A DNA stretch of 64,000 nucleotides. It comes from Borreliella yangtzensis (GTDB taxonomy: Bacteria > Spirochaetota > Spirochaetia > Borreliales > Borreliaceae). The notes beneath the pieces were generated by a model. That model saw nothing but the letters and a program-made list of their open reading frames with translations, was not told where the DNA came from and did no database searches. This document shows, in pieces, positions 26,041 to 36,348 of the stretch. Made by a program: the position numbers and the translations under genes. Each line of letters begins with the position of its first letter. Positions within the stretch are counted from its first letter, which is position 1. The DNA lies in contig NZ_JACHFG010000001.1 of NCBI RefSeq assembly GCF_014201775.1, positions 364,541-428,540 of the forward strand. The letters run 5' to 3'.

Positions 26041-29000
26041 ATGAATTTGGAGTTTTTGAAAAAAAAGACATTTTTATTCTTGATTTTACCATTTGTTGCT
26101 TTTATTTTAATAATTTGTTCCATTAATCTATTTGTTCAAGTTCAAATTTATTCTGCAAAGTTTTTTGTTGTAAAATATCTTGAATCAAAATTTGGCTTTA
26201 GTATTAAATATGATAAAATTTCACCATATTTTTTATCATCTATTAAAATAGACGGTTTAGAGCTAAGCTTGGATGGAAAAGATAAAATATTAATGGATGT
26301 TGTTAGAGTAGATTTAAATTTATTTAAATTAATTTTAGGTGATGAAAATATTATTTTAAATGTTTATGTTAAAGGGAGTAATTTGAATTTTGATATAAAT
26401 GATTTTAGTTTATCCGATGATTTAAATTCTAACAGTGCCTATTTAAACAATGAAAATGTAATTTTAAATAAAATTTTAAACTATCTTGATAGATTAAATA
26501 TTAATTTAGAGAATATTAATGTTAATATTAAGCTCAATCAGAATAATAGTTGGTTGAGTTTTAAAGTTAAAAATTTTTCCTTAAGTACCTTAGATGAAGA
26601 TTTTTTATTTAGTTCTGTAGTTGATTTTAGTGCTGTTAAAAATTTAAAAATTAATTTGCCGTCTAAAAGAGTTGATGATGGAATTTTAGATTCAACTTTC
26701 TATTTCGAGGGGAAATTTAAAAAAGGTTTTGAGGATGGTTATGTTAATTTTAGTTTTTTTGAATTTAAAACAAACTATTTTTCTTTGCTTGAGCAAGGAT
26801 TTCAAATAAATTATTCAAAAGGAAATTTAAAAATTTTTAATTTACAAAGGGAGAATTTAGATTTTAATTTAAGTTATGACAAATCTAATGATTTTATCCG
26901 GTTAGATGCTTTATTTTTCAATGTCAATCTTTTAGATTGGATTAAGTTAAACAAAACTTTTGAAGTTTATAAAGATTATTTTGATATAAGTTTAAATGGT
27001 CAGTTGGCATTTTCTTATGATTTTAAAGATAAAGATTTAAGATATGCAGGAATAATAGATTCTTCTTTAAATATAGATACTATAGGTAAAGAAATTCAAG
27101 GGTTACAACTTGAAATCAAAGGGAATGATGACATTGTGAGCGTTAAAAATGCTTTTTTAAAGCTTAAAAGGGGAGTTGTAAACTATAAAGGTTATTATTC
27201 TTTAAAGGACTTACTTCCAATAGGACGTCTTAACTTTAAGTCTGCAAAAATTTTAAATTTTAACGACCTAAATGGATATTTAGATTTTAAGAAAGATAAA
27301 AATATTTTTTCGGTTAAATCTAATAACTTTAGCCTTGGAAATCTTAGTTTCCAAAATTTAAATTTAAAAACTTATTTTTTAAAGGATAAAGTTTTTGTTG
27401 ACTATTTGATTTACTTAGAAAATAAAAATTCTCAAATTTCTTTAAAAGGCGATCTTAATGATGAGGAACTTTCTTTAAGTTTAGGTATTAAAGAGTTTCC
27501 TTTGCTTTTTTTAAAAGAAGTTATTCCTAGTTATTACTTAATAAATCTTTTCCCCCAAACTTTATTTTCAGGTAAATATTTAAATTTAGTTTCTGATTTT
27601 AATTTTAATAAATTTGATTATCATAAAAATAGATTAAAAAAATTTAATTTCATAGTATTTTCAAAGTTAGATAATTTTAAATTCATGTTTGATGCTAGTG
27701 GGGAAAAGAATTTTTACAAATCAAACAACTTTGATTTGCAGTACAATGATTACAATTTGCATTCCAGTTTGTTTGTTGAGCTATTTGAAAGTGGGTTTAA
27801 TGTTAGCACTAATTTTTCTTATTTGGATAAAAATTATCCTTTGCATTTTAATGTTAATCTTAAGAATAAGGTTATTGTTGCCGAATCTCCTCTTGGCATC
27901 AAATTAGATTTCAATTATTTCGATTCTAAAATAGTTTATACTCTTAATGTTAATGGTTTTAAGGTTTATAATAAGGCTTTTGATCTTTTAATAAATATAA
28001 ATTTTCATGGAAACTATTTGATTCTTAATGACGACTTAAAATTTAAAATAGATAAATTTAATATAATAAAAGCTTCTAAAATACCCTCTTATAATTTTAA
28101 TTTTGATTTTAAAGGTTTATATGAATATGGTAAATTGCATATTTTTGATGTTAAATTTATAAACAAACTTTCAAATTTGCAAGGATATGGACAATTCAAT
28201 TTAAAAGATAATGTTAATGGAAGTTTAAATCTATTTTCTAGTTTAAATTCAGAACGATATTTTTTAGGGATTAATTCCGATGAACATGAAAGTTATTTTT
28301 TGCTTAAATTTCAAGATTTAGATTTTTACAATTTTAATTCTTTGTCCCTTTTAGAAGGAAAGGTTAATGGTAATTTTTTGCTAAATTTTAAAAAGAATAA
28401 TTTTAAAAATTATTCTTTGAGTGGATATCTTGAAGCCGATAAATTAACTTTATTTGGCATTCCCATGCAGTTTTCTCTGAATTTAGGATTATTGGATAAT
28501 AAACTTAACATATATGATATAAAAGCTAAGCGAAATAAAAAAGAGTTTCTTACTGGTAGTCTGAGATATGATTTAATCAGCTCTATAGGTGTATCTAATA
28601 TGGTTTTTAATAGTGACTTGTTTTCTTATAAGCTTAATGCAAATTTTAGAAACTTTGAAAGCAGGGATGAAGAGCAATTTGGGGTTTTGAAAACTAAAAC
28701 AGAGGGTGAATTTTCATTTAGGGATATTAAATATAAAAATGAGTTTTTATCTAATCTTACTATTGAATTTAGTAATGATTTTGAAAAATTTAATATGACT
28801 TCAATTGATTATGATCTTATTAATGTTTTATACCATTATGGTAGTGGAGAATATAGCTTTATTTTAAAAGATTATTTGCCTCTTAGTTTTAATTCATCAG
28901 GCAAAATAATAAAAAATAAAATTCTTGGGAATGTTAGAGATATTAAATTTGATTCAAAAATAATCACTAAAGATTTTTTAGATTCACATTCTTTATTTAA

Positions 29001-30450
29001 TCTTGATAAGCATTTAATTCTTTATGATCTTATTTTAAATGGTGAATTTGATATTGATGGGGATTTAAATAATCCTAATATTAATGGAAGTTTAAATATT
29101 AAAAAAGGGTCAATGAGTACCGAATATTTAAGAGCTTCTAGAAAATTTGGTGGTGATAGAGCTTTAGAAGTATTCGATATGCCAGTTAAAATTAAAGATA
29201 ATAAAATTATTTTTAGTAATGAGTTTAACCTAGATCGATACTCTAAGGCTTTTGTTTCTACTAGTTTAAATTTGAATTTTTTAAGTGATACTATTATTGA
29301 TTATTACAAAATAGATATTAATGTGTCTGGTAGAACGGGGGCGCCTATTAAGTTTGACAAGATTGCTTTAAGCTTTACAGGTTATGCTTTAGGCAATTTC
29401 TCAATAGAAGGAAATGCTGATGAAATTATGTTTGAAGGCATTTTAAATATTTCAAATGCCTGGGTTTATTCTCTTGAAAGTTCTATTGTTGATTTATTAA
29501 TAAATCCCTTTAAGCGAGCAAAAAGAGTGCAAACAAGTGATGTTAATGTTCAAGATTTTGATATTTTGACCCATCTCGAGATAAATTTTGATAGCGGGGT
29601 TACTTTTCATTGGCCAGATAGTAATATTTCATTTTTACAAGCTACTATTTCAAGAGGGGATAAGCTTGTAATAAAATCTGATACAAAAACAGATGATTTT
29701 ATTCTTAAGGGGGATTTAAATATTGCAAATGGTTTTGTTAATTATAATAATAAAAAATTTGTCTTTAAAAGTGGTTCTTATATATCCTTTAATGAGAGCA
29801 GAATTAAATTTGATCCGTGGATAAAAGCAGAGGCTACAAATACTATTAAAGATAGAAATGATAAACTGCTTGTGACAATAAGTATTGATAGCCCTTTAAG
29901 TTTGTGGAAAATTGAGTTTATGTCTTATCCTTTTAGATCTGAACAGGAGATTAAATATTTGCTATCGGGTTCAACAATGGGGGGGGCTGAAGAAGAGGGG
30001 GGATTGCGATCGGCAGGGACCAATGCTGCTGAAATGGCAATTGGAATAGTAAGTGATATTGCTCTTGATTTTTTAATTCAACCCATTGAAGATTATATGC
30101 GTTCTGTATTAAACTTAGATTTGTTGAGTATAAAGACAGATATATTAAAAAATTCTATTAATAGTAATTTTTTTAAAATTGGAAATCCTACTTTTGTCGA
30201 TGTTCTTGACAATACAAGCGTTAAAGTAGGGAAATATCTTGTAGAGGGTGTTTTTATTAGCGGGGGCTTTGGTTTTTTGAAAGAGCAAATGACTCCTTTT
30301 TCAAAAGATTTAAATTTTATTATTAATTTGGGTATTGAGTTTGATTCTCCATTTTTTTTGGTTAATTATGAGTTTGATTACAATTTTATGAAAAAAGGTT
30401 TAGATGGAATAGGAAATAATATAGGTATTTCTTGGAAATTTAGATATTAA
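26041..30450 (+). CDS. tamB: TamB-like inner-membrane/periplasmic bridge protein
   Basis: A very large (1469-residue) AsmA/TamB-family protein: one N-terminal membrane anchor (about 13-34), a long stretch of amphipathic beta strands with repeated N-S-F-L and D-F-N-F-D-F patterns that fits the hydrophobic groove of lipid-transport bridge proteins, and a C-terminal DUF490 domain (about 1090-1469: INGSLNIKKGSM, GSYISFNESRIKFDPWIKAEA, EQEIKYLLSGS). The C-terminus ends in FRY like an outer-membrane beta signal. Immediately followed by bamA (17 bases). In B. burgdorferi the TamB homologue is reported to interact with BamA, there being no TamA; that fits this order. Confidence 0.9.
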   Translation: MNLEFLKKKTFLFLILPFVAFILIICSINLFVQVQIYSAKFFVVKYLESKFGFSIKYDKISPYFLSSIKIDGLELSLDGKDKILMDVVRVDLNLFKLILGDENIILNVYVKGSNLNFDINDFSLSDDLNSNSAYLNNENVILNKILNYLDRLNINLENINVNIKLNQNNSWLSFKVKNFSLSTLDEDFLFSSVVDFSAVKNLKINLPSKRVDDGILDSTFYFEGKFKKGFEDGYVNFSFFEFKTNYFSLLEQGFQINYSKGNLKIFNLQRENLDFNLSYDKSNDFIRLDALFFNVNLLDWIKLNKTFEVYKDYFDISLNGQLAFSYDFKDKDLRYAGIIDSSLNIDTIGKEIQGLQLEIKGNDDIVSVKNAFLKLKRGVVNYKGYYSLKDLLPIGRLNFKSAKILNFNDLNGYLDFKKDKNIFSVKSNNFSLGNLSFQNLNLKTYFLKDKVFVDYLIYLENKNSQISLKGDLNDEELSLSLGIKEFPLLFLKEVIPSYYLINLFPQTLFSGKYLNLVSDFNFNKFDYHKNRLKKFNFIVFSKLDNFKFMFDASGEKNFYKSNNFDLQYNDYNLHSSLFVELFESGFNVSTNFSYLDKNYPLHFNVNLKNKVIVAESPLGIKLDFNYFDSKIVYTLNVNGFKVYNKAFDLLININFHGNYLILNDDLKFKIDKFNIIKASKIPSYNFNFDFKGLYEYGKLHIFDVKFINKLSNLQGYGQFNLKDNVNGSLNLFSSLNSERYFLGINSDEHESYFLLKFQDLDFYNFNSLSLLEGKVNGNFLLNFKKNNFKNYSLSGYLEADKLTLFGIPMQFSLNLGLLDNKLNIYDIKAKRNKKEFLTGSLRYDLISSIGVSNMVFNSDLFSYKLNANFRNFESRDEEQFGVLKTKTEGEFSFRDIKYKNEFLSNLTIEFSNDFEKFNMTSIDYDLINVLYHYGSGEYSFILKDYLPLSFNSSGKIIKNKILGNVRDIKFDSKIITKDFLDSHSLFNLDKHLILYDLILNGEFDIDGDLNNPNINGSLNIKKGSMSTEYLRASRKFGGDRALEVFDMPVKIKDNKIIFSNEFNLDRYSKAFVSTSLNLNFLSDTIIDYYKIDINVSGRTGAPIKFDKIALSFTGYALGNFSIEGNADEIMFEGILNISNAWVYSLESSIVDLLINPFKRAKRVQTSDVNVQDFDILTHLEINFDSGVTFHWPDSNISFLQATISRGDKLVIKSDTKTDDFILKGDLNIANGFVNYNNKKFVFKSGSYISFNESRIKFDPWIKAEATNTIKDRNDKLLVTISIDSPLSLWKIEFMSYPFRSEQEIKYLLSGSTMGGAEEEGGLRSAGTNAAEMAIGIVSDIALDFLIQPIEDYMRSVLNLDLLSIKTDILKNSINSNFFKIGNPTFVDVLDNTSVKVGKYLVEGVFISGGFGFLKEQMTPFSKDLNFIINLGIEFDSPFFLVNYEFDYNFMKKGLDGIGNNIGISWKFRY

Positions 30451-30467
30451 ATTGTTAAGAGGTTAAG

Positions 30468-32933
30468 ATGGGTTCAATTAGAGGTTTGTTTTTTGTAAGC
30501 TTTTTAATGGTTTTTATTGTTTTTAGTTTTGGTCAAGTTGAAAATTACAAAGGGAAAATAATAAGGGGTATTAATTTTGAAGGGCTTAAAAATAAGAAAG
30601 AGTTGGATTTTGTTGATATTTTAAAGCCTTATATCGGTATAGCGTATTCTAATGAAATTTTTGATAAGTTACAAATTGATCTTTATTCCCTTGATTATTT
30701 TTTTGGGCTTATTAAACCAATGTTTAAAATAGATGGTGAGGATCTTTTTATCACATTTATTGTAAAAGAAAAATCTTTAGTTAATTCTGTTGTTTTTTCT
30801 GATAGCAGTAGAGTTTTTTGGAATAGTGAACTTGTTGAAAAGGTAAATATCAAGGTTAATGAGCCTTTAAATCTTGCAAGGGTTAATAAAGGTCTTGAAA
30901 AACTTGAAGATATGTATAAAGACATGGGATATCTTGATGTTTCTGCAAATTTTGAAATTAAAGAAGAAAAAAATTTGGTTGATATTATTTTTAATATAGT
31001 AGCTGGACCTAAATATGTTATTAAAGGTATTGACTTTGAAGGAAATTTAAGCTTTAAAAGTAGTACTTTGAGGAAATCTTTAGCATCAAGGGTAGTATCT
31101 CTTTTTTCAGATGGTAAATATTTAAAAAGTAATATTGACAAGGATAAGCGTCAACTAGAGTCTTTTTATAAAAATAATGGATATATTGATATTAAGATTA
31201 TCAATAGTACTGTTGACATTAAAGATTCTCTTAAAGATTCCCAAAAATTAGAAAAGGAAGTTTTTTTGAAATATTTTATTTCAGAAGGTAATGTTTTTAA
31301 ATTTGGAAAGCTTGAAATTTTTGGTAATTTAGTTTTTAGTTTGGAAGAATTAAAAAGTTTTATTACCTTTAAGGAAGGTGATATTTTTAATAATTCTAAA
31401 TTTGAGCAAGACTTTACCAAAATTAAGGAAAGTTATTTTAAAGAGGGGTATATTTTTACAGAAGTTATTCCTTCGCAAAAGATAAGGGGAGAGTTTGTTG
31501 ATTTTTTAATTAAAATTTTAGAAAAGGATAAAGCTCATATTGAGTCTATTACTGTTTCTAAAAATAAAAATACTGCTTCTCATGTGATACTTAGAGAGAT
31601 TCCCCTTCAAGAGGGAGATGTTTTTAGTTTGGATAAATTTAAGATGGGAATGGTGAATTTACAACAGCTTGGTTATTTTTCTAATGTAGTTCCCGATATT
31701 GTTCCAAGTAATACGGAAGGACTTATGAGAATAAATTTAAACATTGAGGAACGAGCAACAAGTAATTTCGGATTTGGTATGAATTTTGGAGGCAGTTCAA
31801 ATTCTTCGTTTCCGTTTTCAGTATTTGGGCAATGGGAGCTTTCTAATTTTTTGGGCGAAGGTTATTATTTTGCTGCAAGACTTAATTTATCTTTTTTAGA
31901 GCAAAGTCTTAGTTTGACATTTAGGGATAATTGGTTTTTTCAGAAAAGATGGACCGTAGGTGGATTTATAGATTTTTCACATTCTGTTAATACTGCTTAT
32001 CAGGATATTAATGGGCCCATTTTTTCTGGCAAAAAGGAAGTTCCCGATCCATTTACAAGTTGGGAAGAATATCGAGATGCTAAAAGCTTTTCTGATTTTA
32101 ATGCGATGAATTATTCTTTACTCAAACTTAGTTTTGGGGGATTTACAGGGTATACTTTTTCTAATTATCTTGGTAAGCAAACTCTTCTTGGTACTTTACA
32201 AACCGCTTTAAAATATGTTTTTTATGATAATGAGGTTAATAGACCTTCAAATTATTATTTAAGAGATAATTACAAAACTTTTAGATTTGAAAATTCTCTT
32301 AGTTTGAGTGCGGCTTGGGATACAAGAAATTCTACTTCTTTATCTAATAATGGATTTTTGCTTAAGCAGCAGTTTGATTTTTTCGGTGGATTTTTGTTTG
32401 GGCAGAGTCATTTCATTAAATCTGCTACAACCTTTGAGAGATATTTTTCTCTCTTAGGATATGAAGATGTATTTACTCCTTATTTTGATATTATTTTGAC
32501 CTTAAGGAGCGTATATTCAAATATATTGCCTCCTCTTGGTAATGGTTTTGAAATTGAAATTCAACCCCATCATCACATATTTCTTAGTGAAAATTTTATG
32601 CAAGCTAGAGGTTGGGGAATTTTAAAAAATATTTATAGTTCTTTTGTAAATACCGTTCAAATATCTATTCCTTTATTAAAAAATATTTTAGTTTGGGATG
32701 TGTTTTTTATAGATTTTGCCTCCTATTCTTTAGAAGGACAAGAAAATTCTTTGTTTAGACCTTTTAGTAGTTTTGCTTTTAGCTGGGGAACTGGAATTAG
32801 AAGCCTTTTACCCCAGTTGCCGCTGTCTTTTGTAATAGCTTATCCTTTTTATTTTGATAATGATAAAGTTAACAGTTATTACAAATATTTTTCTGGATTT
32901 AAATTTTTCTTAGGAATTGAGATGAGATATTAA
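30468..32933 (+). CDS. bamA: BamA outer-membrane beta-barrel assembly protein
   Basis: Omp85 protein of 821 residues. A signal peptide (about 1-22) is followed by five POTRA-type repeats (GxxFEGLKN, VxxVxFSDSSRVFW, GIDFEGNLSF, KLEIFGNLVFS, ITVSKNKNTA) and a 16-strand-type barrel from about 430. The conserved lid-loop element (VRGF in most BamA) appears as ARGWG, and the C-terminus ends FKFFLGIEMRY, an aromatic-terminated beta signal. It lies between tamB and skp. It is the central insertase for outer-membrane proteins and is essential in this genus. Confidence 0.95.
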   Translation: MGSIRGLFFVSFLMVFIVFSFGQVENYKGKIIRGINFEGLKNKKELDFVDILKPYIGIAYSNEIFDKLQIDLYSLDYFFGLIKPMFKIDGEDLFITFIVKEKSLVNSVVFSDSSRVFWNSELVEKVNIKVNEPLNLARVNKGLEKLEDMYKDMGYLDVSANFEIKEEKNLVDIIFNIVAGPKYVIKGIDFEGNLSFKSSTLRKSLASRVVSLFSDGKYLKSNIDKDKRQLESFYKNNGYIDIKIINSTVDIKDSLKDSQKLEKEVFLKYFISEGNVFKFGKLEIFGNLVFSLEELKSFITFKEGDIFNNSKFEQDFTKIKESYFKEGYIFTEVIPSQKIRGEFVDFLIKILEKDKAHIESITVSKNKNTASHVILREIPLQEGDVFSLDKFKMGMVNLQQLGYFSNVVPDIVPSNTEGLMRINLNIEERATSNFGFGMNFGGSSNSSFPFSVFGQWELSNFLGEGYYFAARLNLSFLEQSLSLTFRDNWFFQKRWTVGGFIDFSHSVNTAYQDINGPIFSGKKEVPDPFTSWEEYRDAKSFSDFNAMNYSLLKLSFGGFTGYTFSNYLGKQTLLGTLQTALKYVFYDNEVNRPSNYYLRDNYKTFRFENSLSLSAAWDTRNSTSLSNNGFLLKQQFDFFGGFLFGQSHFIKSATTFERYFSLLGYEDVFTPYFDIILTLRSVYSNILPPLGNGFEIEIQPHHHIFLSENFMQARGWGILKNIYSSFVNTVQISIPLLKNILVWDVFFIDFASYSLEGQENSLFRPFSSFAFSWGTGIRSLLPQLPLSFVIAYPFYFDNDKVNSYYKYFSGFKFFLGIEMRY

Positions 32934-32942
32934 TATAGTACT

Positions 32943-33488
32943 ATGGAGAAATTTGTGTTTTTTTTGATTTTACCATTGTTTTTTTTATTGTCTTTTAATG
33001 TTTTTTCAATAGATGTTATTAAAATAGGCATTGTTGATTTTGATAGAATTGTTATTGAAGTTTTAAATCCTCAATTGAAAGCTAATCTTGATCAAATAAA
33101 AAATCGATATCAAGAACAAATAAATACATTAAATTTAGAGCTTAAGAATTTAAAACAAATGTATGATAAGTCAATTGCTGATAATGATTTAGATAATGCA
33201 AGATCTTATGGGAATCAATATAATTTGAAAGTTGATGAATTAAAGAGGGTGTCTAGTTTAGCAAAAAATAATTTAGAACAGCAAAGATTGGCCAATATTA
33301 ATAGTTTAAATAATAATAGTGAATCTTTAAGCAAAATACTTCGTGGTATTCAATATGTTGCAGAAATTAATGGGTTTTCCTTGATTATGAAAAAAAATAA
33401 TCCGTACATTCTTTATCATAACAGCACTGTTGATATAACAGACAATGTTGTTAAGCATCTTTTGGAAAAGGACAATAAAAATCCTTAA
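32943..33488 (+). CDS. skp: Skp/OmpH-like periplasmic chaperone
   Basis: A 181-residue protein with a signal peptide (about 1-22, ending FNVFS), then IGIVDFDRIVIEVL, the family's first strand (vgvVd...v), a long coiled-coil region from 48 to 115 rich in Gln, Lys, Leu and Asn, and a C-terminal strand VAEINGFSLIMKKNNPYILYHN. The layout matches OmpH/Skp, trimeric holdases that carry unfolded outer-membrane proteins to BamA. It follows bamA by 9 bases, the usual arrangement. Confidence 0.9.
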   Translation: MEKFVFFLILPLFFLLSFNVFSIDVIKIGIVDFDRIVIEVLNPQLKANLDQIKNRYQEQINTLNLELKNLKQMYDKSIADNDLDNARSYGNQYNLKVDELKRVSSLAKNNLEQQRLANINSLNNNSESLSKILRGIQYVAEINGFSLIMKKNNPYILYHNSTVDITDNVVKHLLEKDNKNP

Positions 33489-33758
33489 AATTTTTCCTTA
33501 TTTTTAAATTTTTCATTTTTAAATATTTTTTTAAGTATTAAAGATTTTAAATTTTTTTTATTTTTTTTAAATTGAAAATTTTTTGTAGATGTTTTTAAAT
33601 TAATTTAATTTAAAACAACAGACTTATTAACAGCCAGATTGTTTTTAATTTCATAAAACATTGTTTTTAAGGCCTTTTTTTGCTTTATATTCTTTTTTTA
33701 AATTGAATTATATTTGTTTTATAATATCAATTATAATTCAATATTATTTAGGAATCAT
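33489..33758 (+). other. 270-base AT-rich gap between skp and mutS
   Basis: The largest gene-free stretch in the window. Long T and A runs make up most of it. It holds an exact ATTTAATTTA (33603-33612; reverse complement TAAATTAAAT, the BosR-type 10-mer), which I treat as chance. An AAGGCCTTTTTTT tract (33669-33681) is a self-complementary octamer without loop, so it is not a terminator. A possible mutS promoter is TTTAAA (33697-33702), 17-base spacer, TATAAT (33720-33725). I see no ORF with a credible start. Confidence 0.6.
33697..33725 (+). promoter_or_regulatory. Putative promoter of mutS
   Basis: TTTAAA (4 of 6 matches to TTGACA), 17-base spacer, perfect TATAAT at 33720-33725. The start would be near 33732, leaving about 27 bases of leader containing AGGAA before ATG 33759. 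In such AT-rich sequence the -35 is weak evidence. Confidence 0.4.
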
Positions 33759-36347
33759 ATGGACAAAAATATTACCCCAATGATGAGGCAGTACTTAGAT
33801 ATCAAAAAAAAATATAAAGATGCAATAATTTTTTTTAGAGTAGGAAGTTTTTATGAAATGTTTTTTGACGATGCAATTGAGGCAAGTAAGCTTCTTAATT
33901 TGACATTGACAAAAAGAGAAAATGTTCCAATGTGTGGAGTGCCTTACCATACTAGTAGAGAATATATAAGAAAATTAATTTTATTTGATAAAAAGGTTGC
34001 AATTTGTGAACAAGCGTCTAATTCTACTTCTGGGGGGCCTTTAGAAAGAGAGGTTGTTGAGGTAATAACCCCGGGTGTTATTATTGATGAAGATTTTTTA
34101 AATGATGATGTTAATAATTATTTAGTTGCTATTAGTGATTATAATAATTATTATTCGTTTTCTTATATAGATTTGTCTACTTCTAGTCTTGGAGTAATGT
34201 TTTATGAGGATAGCTTTTTTGAAAAACTTAAAAGAGATCTTGAGAAATACTCTCCTAAAGAGATTATAGTTTCTGAAAATTTTTATTATGAGTATTTAGA
34301 TAAGCTTAATCTTAATCGATTTTTAATTAACAAAGTGCCCAACTGGCACCTTGATAAGGATGTTGCAATAAAAACGATAAAGGAGCATTTTAACATACTT
34401 GGATTGAGCTCTCTTGGATTTGATGAAGAAAAGCCTTACTACATTTCAATTTTTTTGATTATAAATCATATAAAAAATAATTTAAAAAATTTATTAAGTA
34501 ATATTGATAAAATAGATATTAATAATGATTCTTCGTATATGTTTCTTGATGATGTAACCCAAGTTAATCTTGAACTTGTAAAAAACAATAATGATTTTTC
34601 TTCTCAATATTCGCTATTTTCTGTGTTAAATGATTGTAAAACCGCAATGGGAAAAAGACTTTTGCGGGAGTTTATTTTAAATCCAATTTTAAATATTTCT
34701 GAAATTAATACTAGGCTAGATCATGTTGAATTTTTTTGCAAAAATATTGGCTTAACTGTGACTTTAAGAGAAACTTTTATTAATATATGGGATATTGAGA
34801 GAATAATATCTAGAATTCAGATGAAAAGATATATTAAAAAAGATTTTTTATTTATTGAAAAAGCCCTTTCTGTATTTTTTTCGGTAAAAAAATTATTTGA
34901 TAAGCATAATTTTGATTATTGGATTTTTGATAAGTTTGAAGAGGAGAGTGTCTCTAAAGTTTATTTTTTGATAAATAGTTCAATTTCAAGCTCATCTGAT
35001 GAACTTATTAAAAGAGGTTATGATTTAAAGCTTGATAGTTTGAAAGATTTGAAGATTAATGCAAATAAATATATTGATGAATATCTTGAATCGGAGAGGT
35101 TGTTTAGCAAGATCAATAATTTAAAGATTAGAAAAACTAATAATAGAGGGCTATTTTTTGAAGTTACAAAGAGTAATTATGCCCAAGTGCCATCCCATTT
35201 TATAGAAAGTCAAACTTTAAATTCTGCAAAAAGATATAAAACAGAAAAACTTATTTCTCTTGAAGTTGATATTAATAATGCTGAAGACAATGTAGTTGCT
35301 TTTGAGCAGGAAATTTTTGATGAAATAGCATCAAATGTTGTTAAGCATAATAAAGTTCTTAAAAAGGTTTCAGAGTTTTTTGCATATATTGATTTAGTTG
35401 TTAATTTTGGTTATTTGGCAAAAAAAAATGAATATAAAAGACCTGTGTTGACAGGCGATAAAGAAATATTTCTTGAAAAGTCTCGTCATCCTGTCGTTGA
35501 ACACTATGTGAAAAACACCGAAATCTTTACTGAAAATTTTGTAAGAATTGATAAAGAAAGGCATTTTTGTTTGATTACTGGTCCTAATATGGCGGGTAAA
35601 TCAACTTATTTGCGCCAGGTGGCTTTAATTACTTTGATGGCACACATAGGCTCTTTTGTGCCAGCTTCTAAGGCTATAATAGGTATTACAGATAAAATTT
35701 TTTGTAGAATTGGAGCAAGTGACAATATTGCCAAAGGGGAATCCACTTTTTTGGTTGAAATGAACGAAACGGCTAATATTTTAAGAAATGCAACAGAAAA
35801 GAGTTTAATAATTATGGATGAAGTTGGAAGAGGTACTAGTACAAATGATGGACTTGCTATTGCTTATTCTATTATAGAATACATTTTAGAGCATATTAAA
35901 GCTAGAAGTTTGTTTGCCACGCATTTTCATGAACTATCGGCTATTAATCATAAAGCTTTTATTAATCTTTCCATGAAAATTGAAAAGCAGGGTAATGATC
36001 TTATCTTCTTAAGAGAAGTTGAAGAAAAACCATCTCTTAATTCTTACGGAATTTACGTTGCTCGCATAGCGGGACTTCCCTTAAGGGTAGTAAATAGGGC
36101 TAATATCATCTTAGAAAGTTTGCTTGCTCGAAAGGATAGTTCTTGTTTAGAATTTCTTCCTTATGGTTCTACTGATGGATATGATAAAGAGGTTTTGAAA
36201 AATGATACTGATGTTCATGTTAAATTGAATGAGTATTTAGAGTTGAAAAATTTTATTTCTAATATAGATATTAATAATATTACCCCTTTTCAATCAATTG
36301 AGCTGCTAAACCAAATTATTTTAAAGGTTGTTTCTCAGTCTAGTTAG
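33759..36347 (+). CDS. mutS: DNA mismatch repair ATPase MutS
   Basis: Recognises mismatches. The 862 residues start MDKNITPMMRQYLDIKKKY, with the mismatch-reading motif GSFYEMF (GDFYELF in most; the phenylalanine and glutamate are kept, the aspartate is serine). The core is followed by Walker A TGPNMAGKST near 607-616, the DEVGRGTSTNDG signature, and ATHFHEL. I use ATG 33759, preceded by AGGAA, not the TTG-type extension back to 33714, which overlaps the promoter. comF begins one base after its stop. Confidence 0.96.
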   Translation: MDKNITPMMRQYLDIKKKYKDAIIFFRVGSFYEMFFDDAIEASKLLNLTLTKRENVPMCGVPYHTSREYIRKLILFDKKVAICEQASNSTSGGPLEREVVEVITPGVIIDEDFLNDDVNNYLVAISDYNNYYSFSYIDLSTSSLGVMFYEDSFFEKLKRDLEKYSPKEIIVSENFYYEYLDKLNLNRFLINKVPNWHLDKDVAIKTIKEHFNILGLSSLGFDEEKPYYISIFLIINHIKNNLKNLLSNIDKIDINNDSSYMFLDDVTQVNLELVKNNNDFSSQYSLFSVLNDCKTAMGKRLLREFILNPILNISEINTRLDHVEFFCKNIGLTVTLRETFINIWDIERIISRIQMKRYIKKDFLFIEKALSVFFSVKKLFDKHNFDYWIFDKFEEESVSKVYFLINSSISSSSDELIKRGYDLKLDSLKDLKINANKYIDEYLESERLFSKINNLKIRKTNNRGLFFEVTKSNYAQVPSHFIESQTLNSAKRYKTEKLISLEVDINNAEDNVVAFEQEIFDEIASNVVKHNKVLKKVSEFFAYIDLVVNFGYLAKKNEYKRPVLTGDKEIFLEKSRHPVVEHYVKNTEIFTENFVRIDKERHFCLITGPNMAGKSTYLRQVALITLMAHIGSFVPASKAIIGITDKIFCRIGASDNIAKGESTFLVEMNETANILRNATEKSLIIMDEVGRGTSTNDGLAIAYSIIEYILEHIKARSLFATHFHELSAINHKAFINLSMKIEKQGNDLIFLREVEEKPSLNSYGIYVARIAGLPLRVVNRANIILESLLARKDSSCLEFLPYGSTDGYDKEVLKNDTDVHVKLNEYLELKNFISNIDINNITPFQSIELLNQIILKVVSQSS

Positions 36348-36348
36348 T

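Noticed and set aside
33603..33612. Exact TAAATTAAAT (minus strand) as a BosR site near mutS
   Set aside because: A 10-mer of this composition is frequent by chance in a 270-base AT-rich gap, and no supporting promoter geometry is visible.
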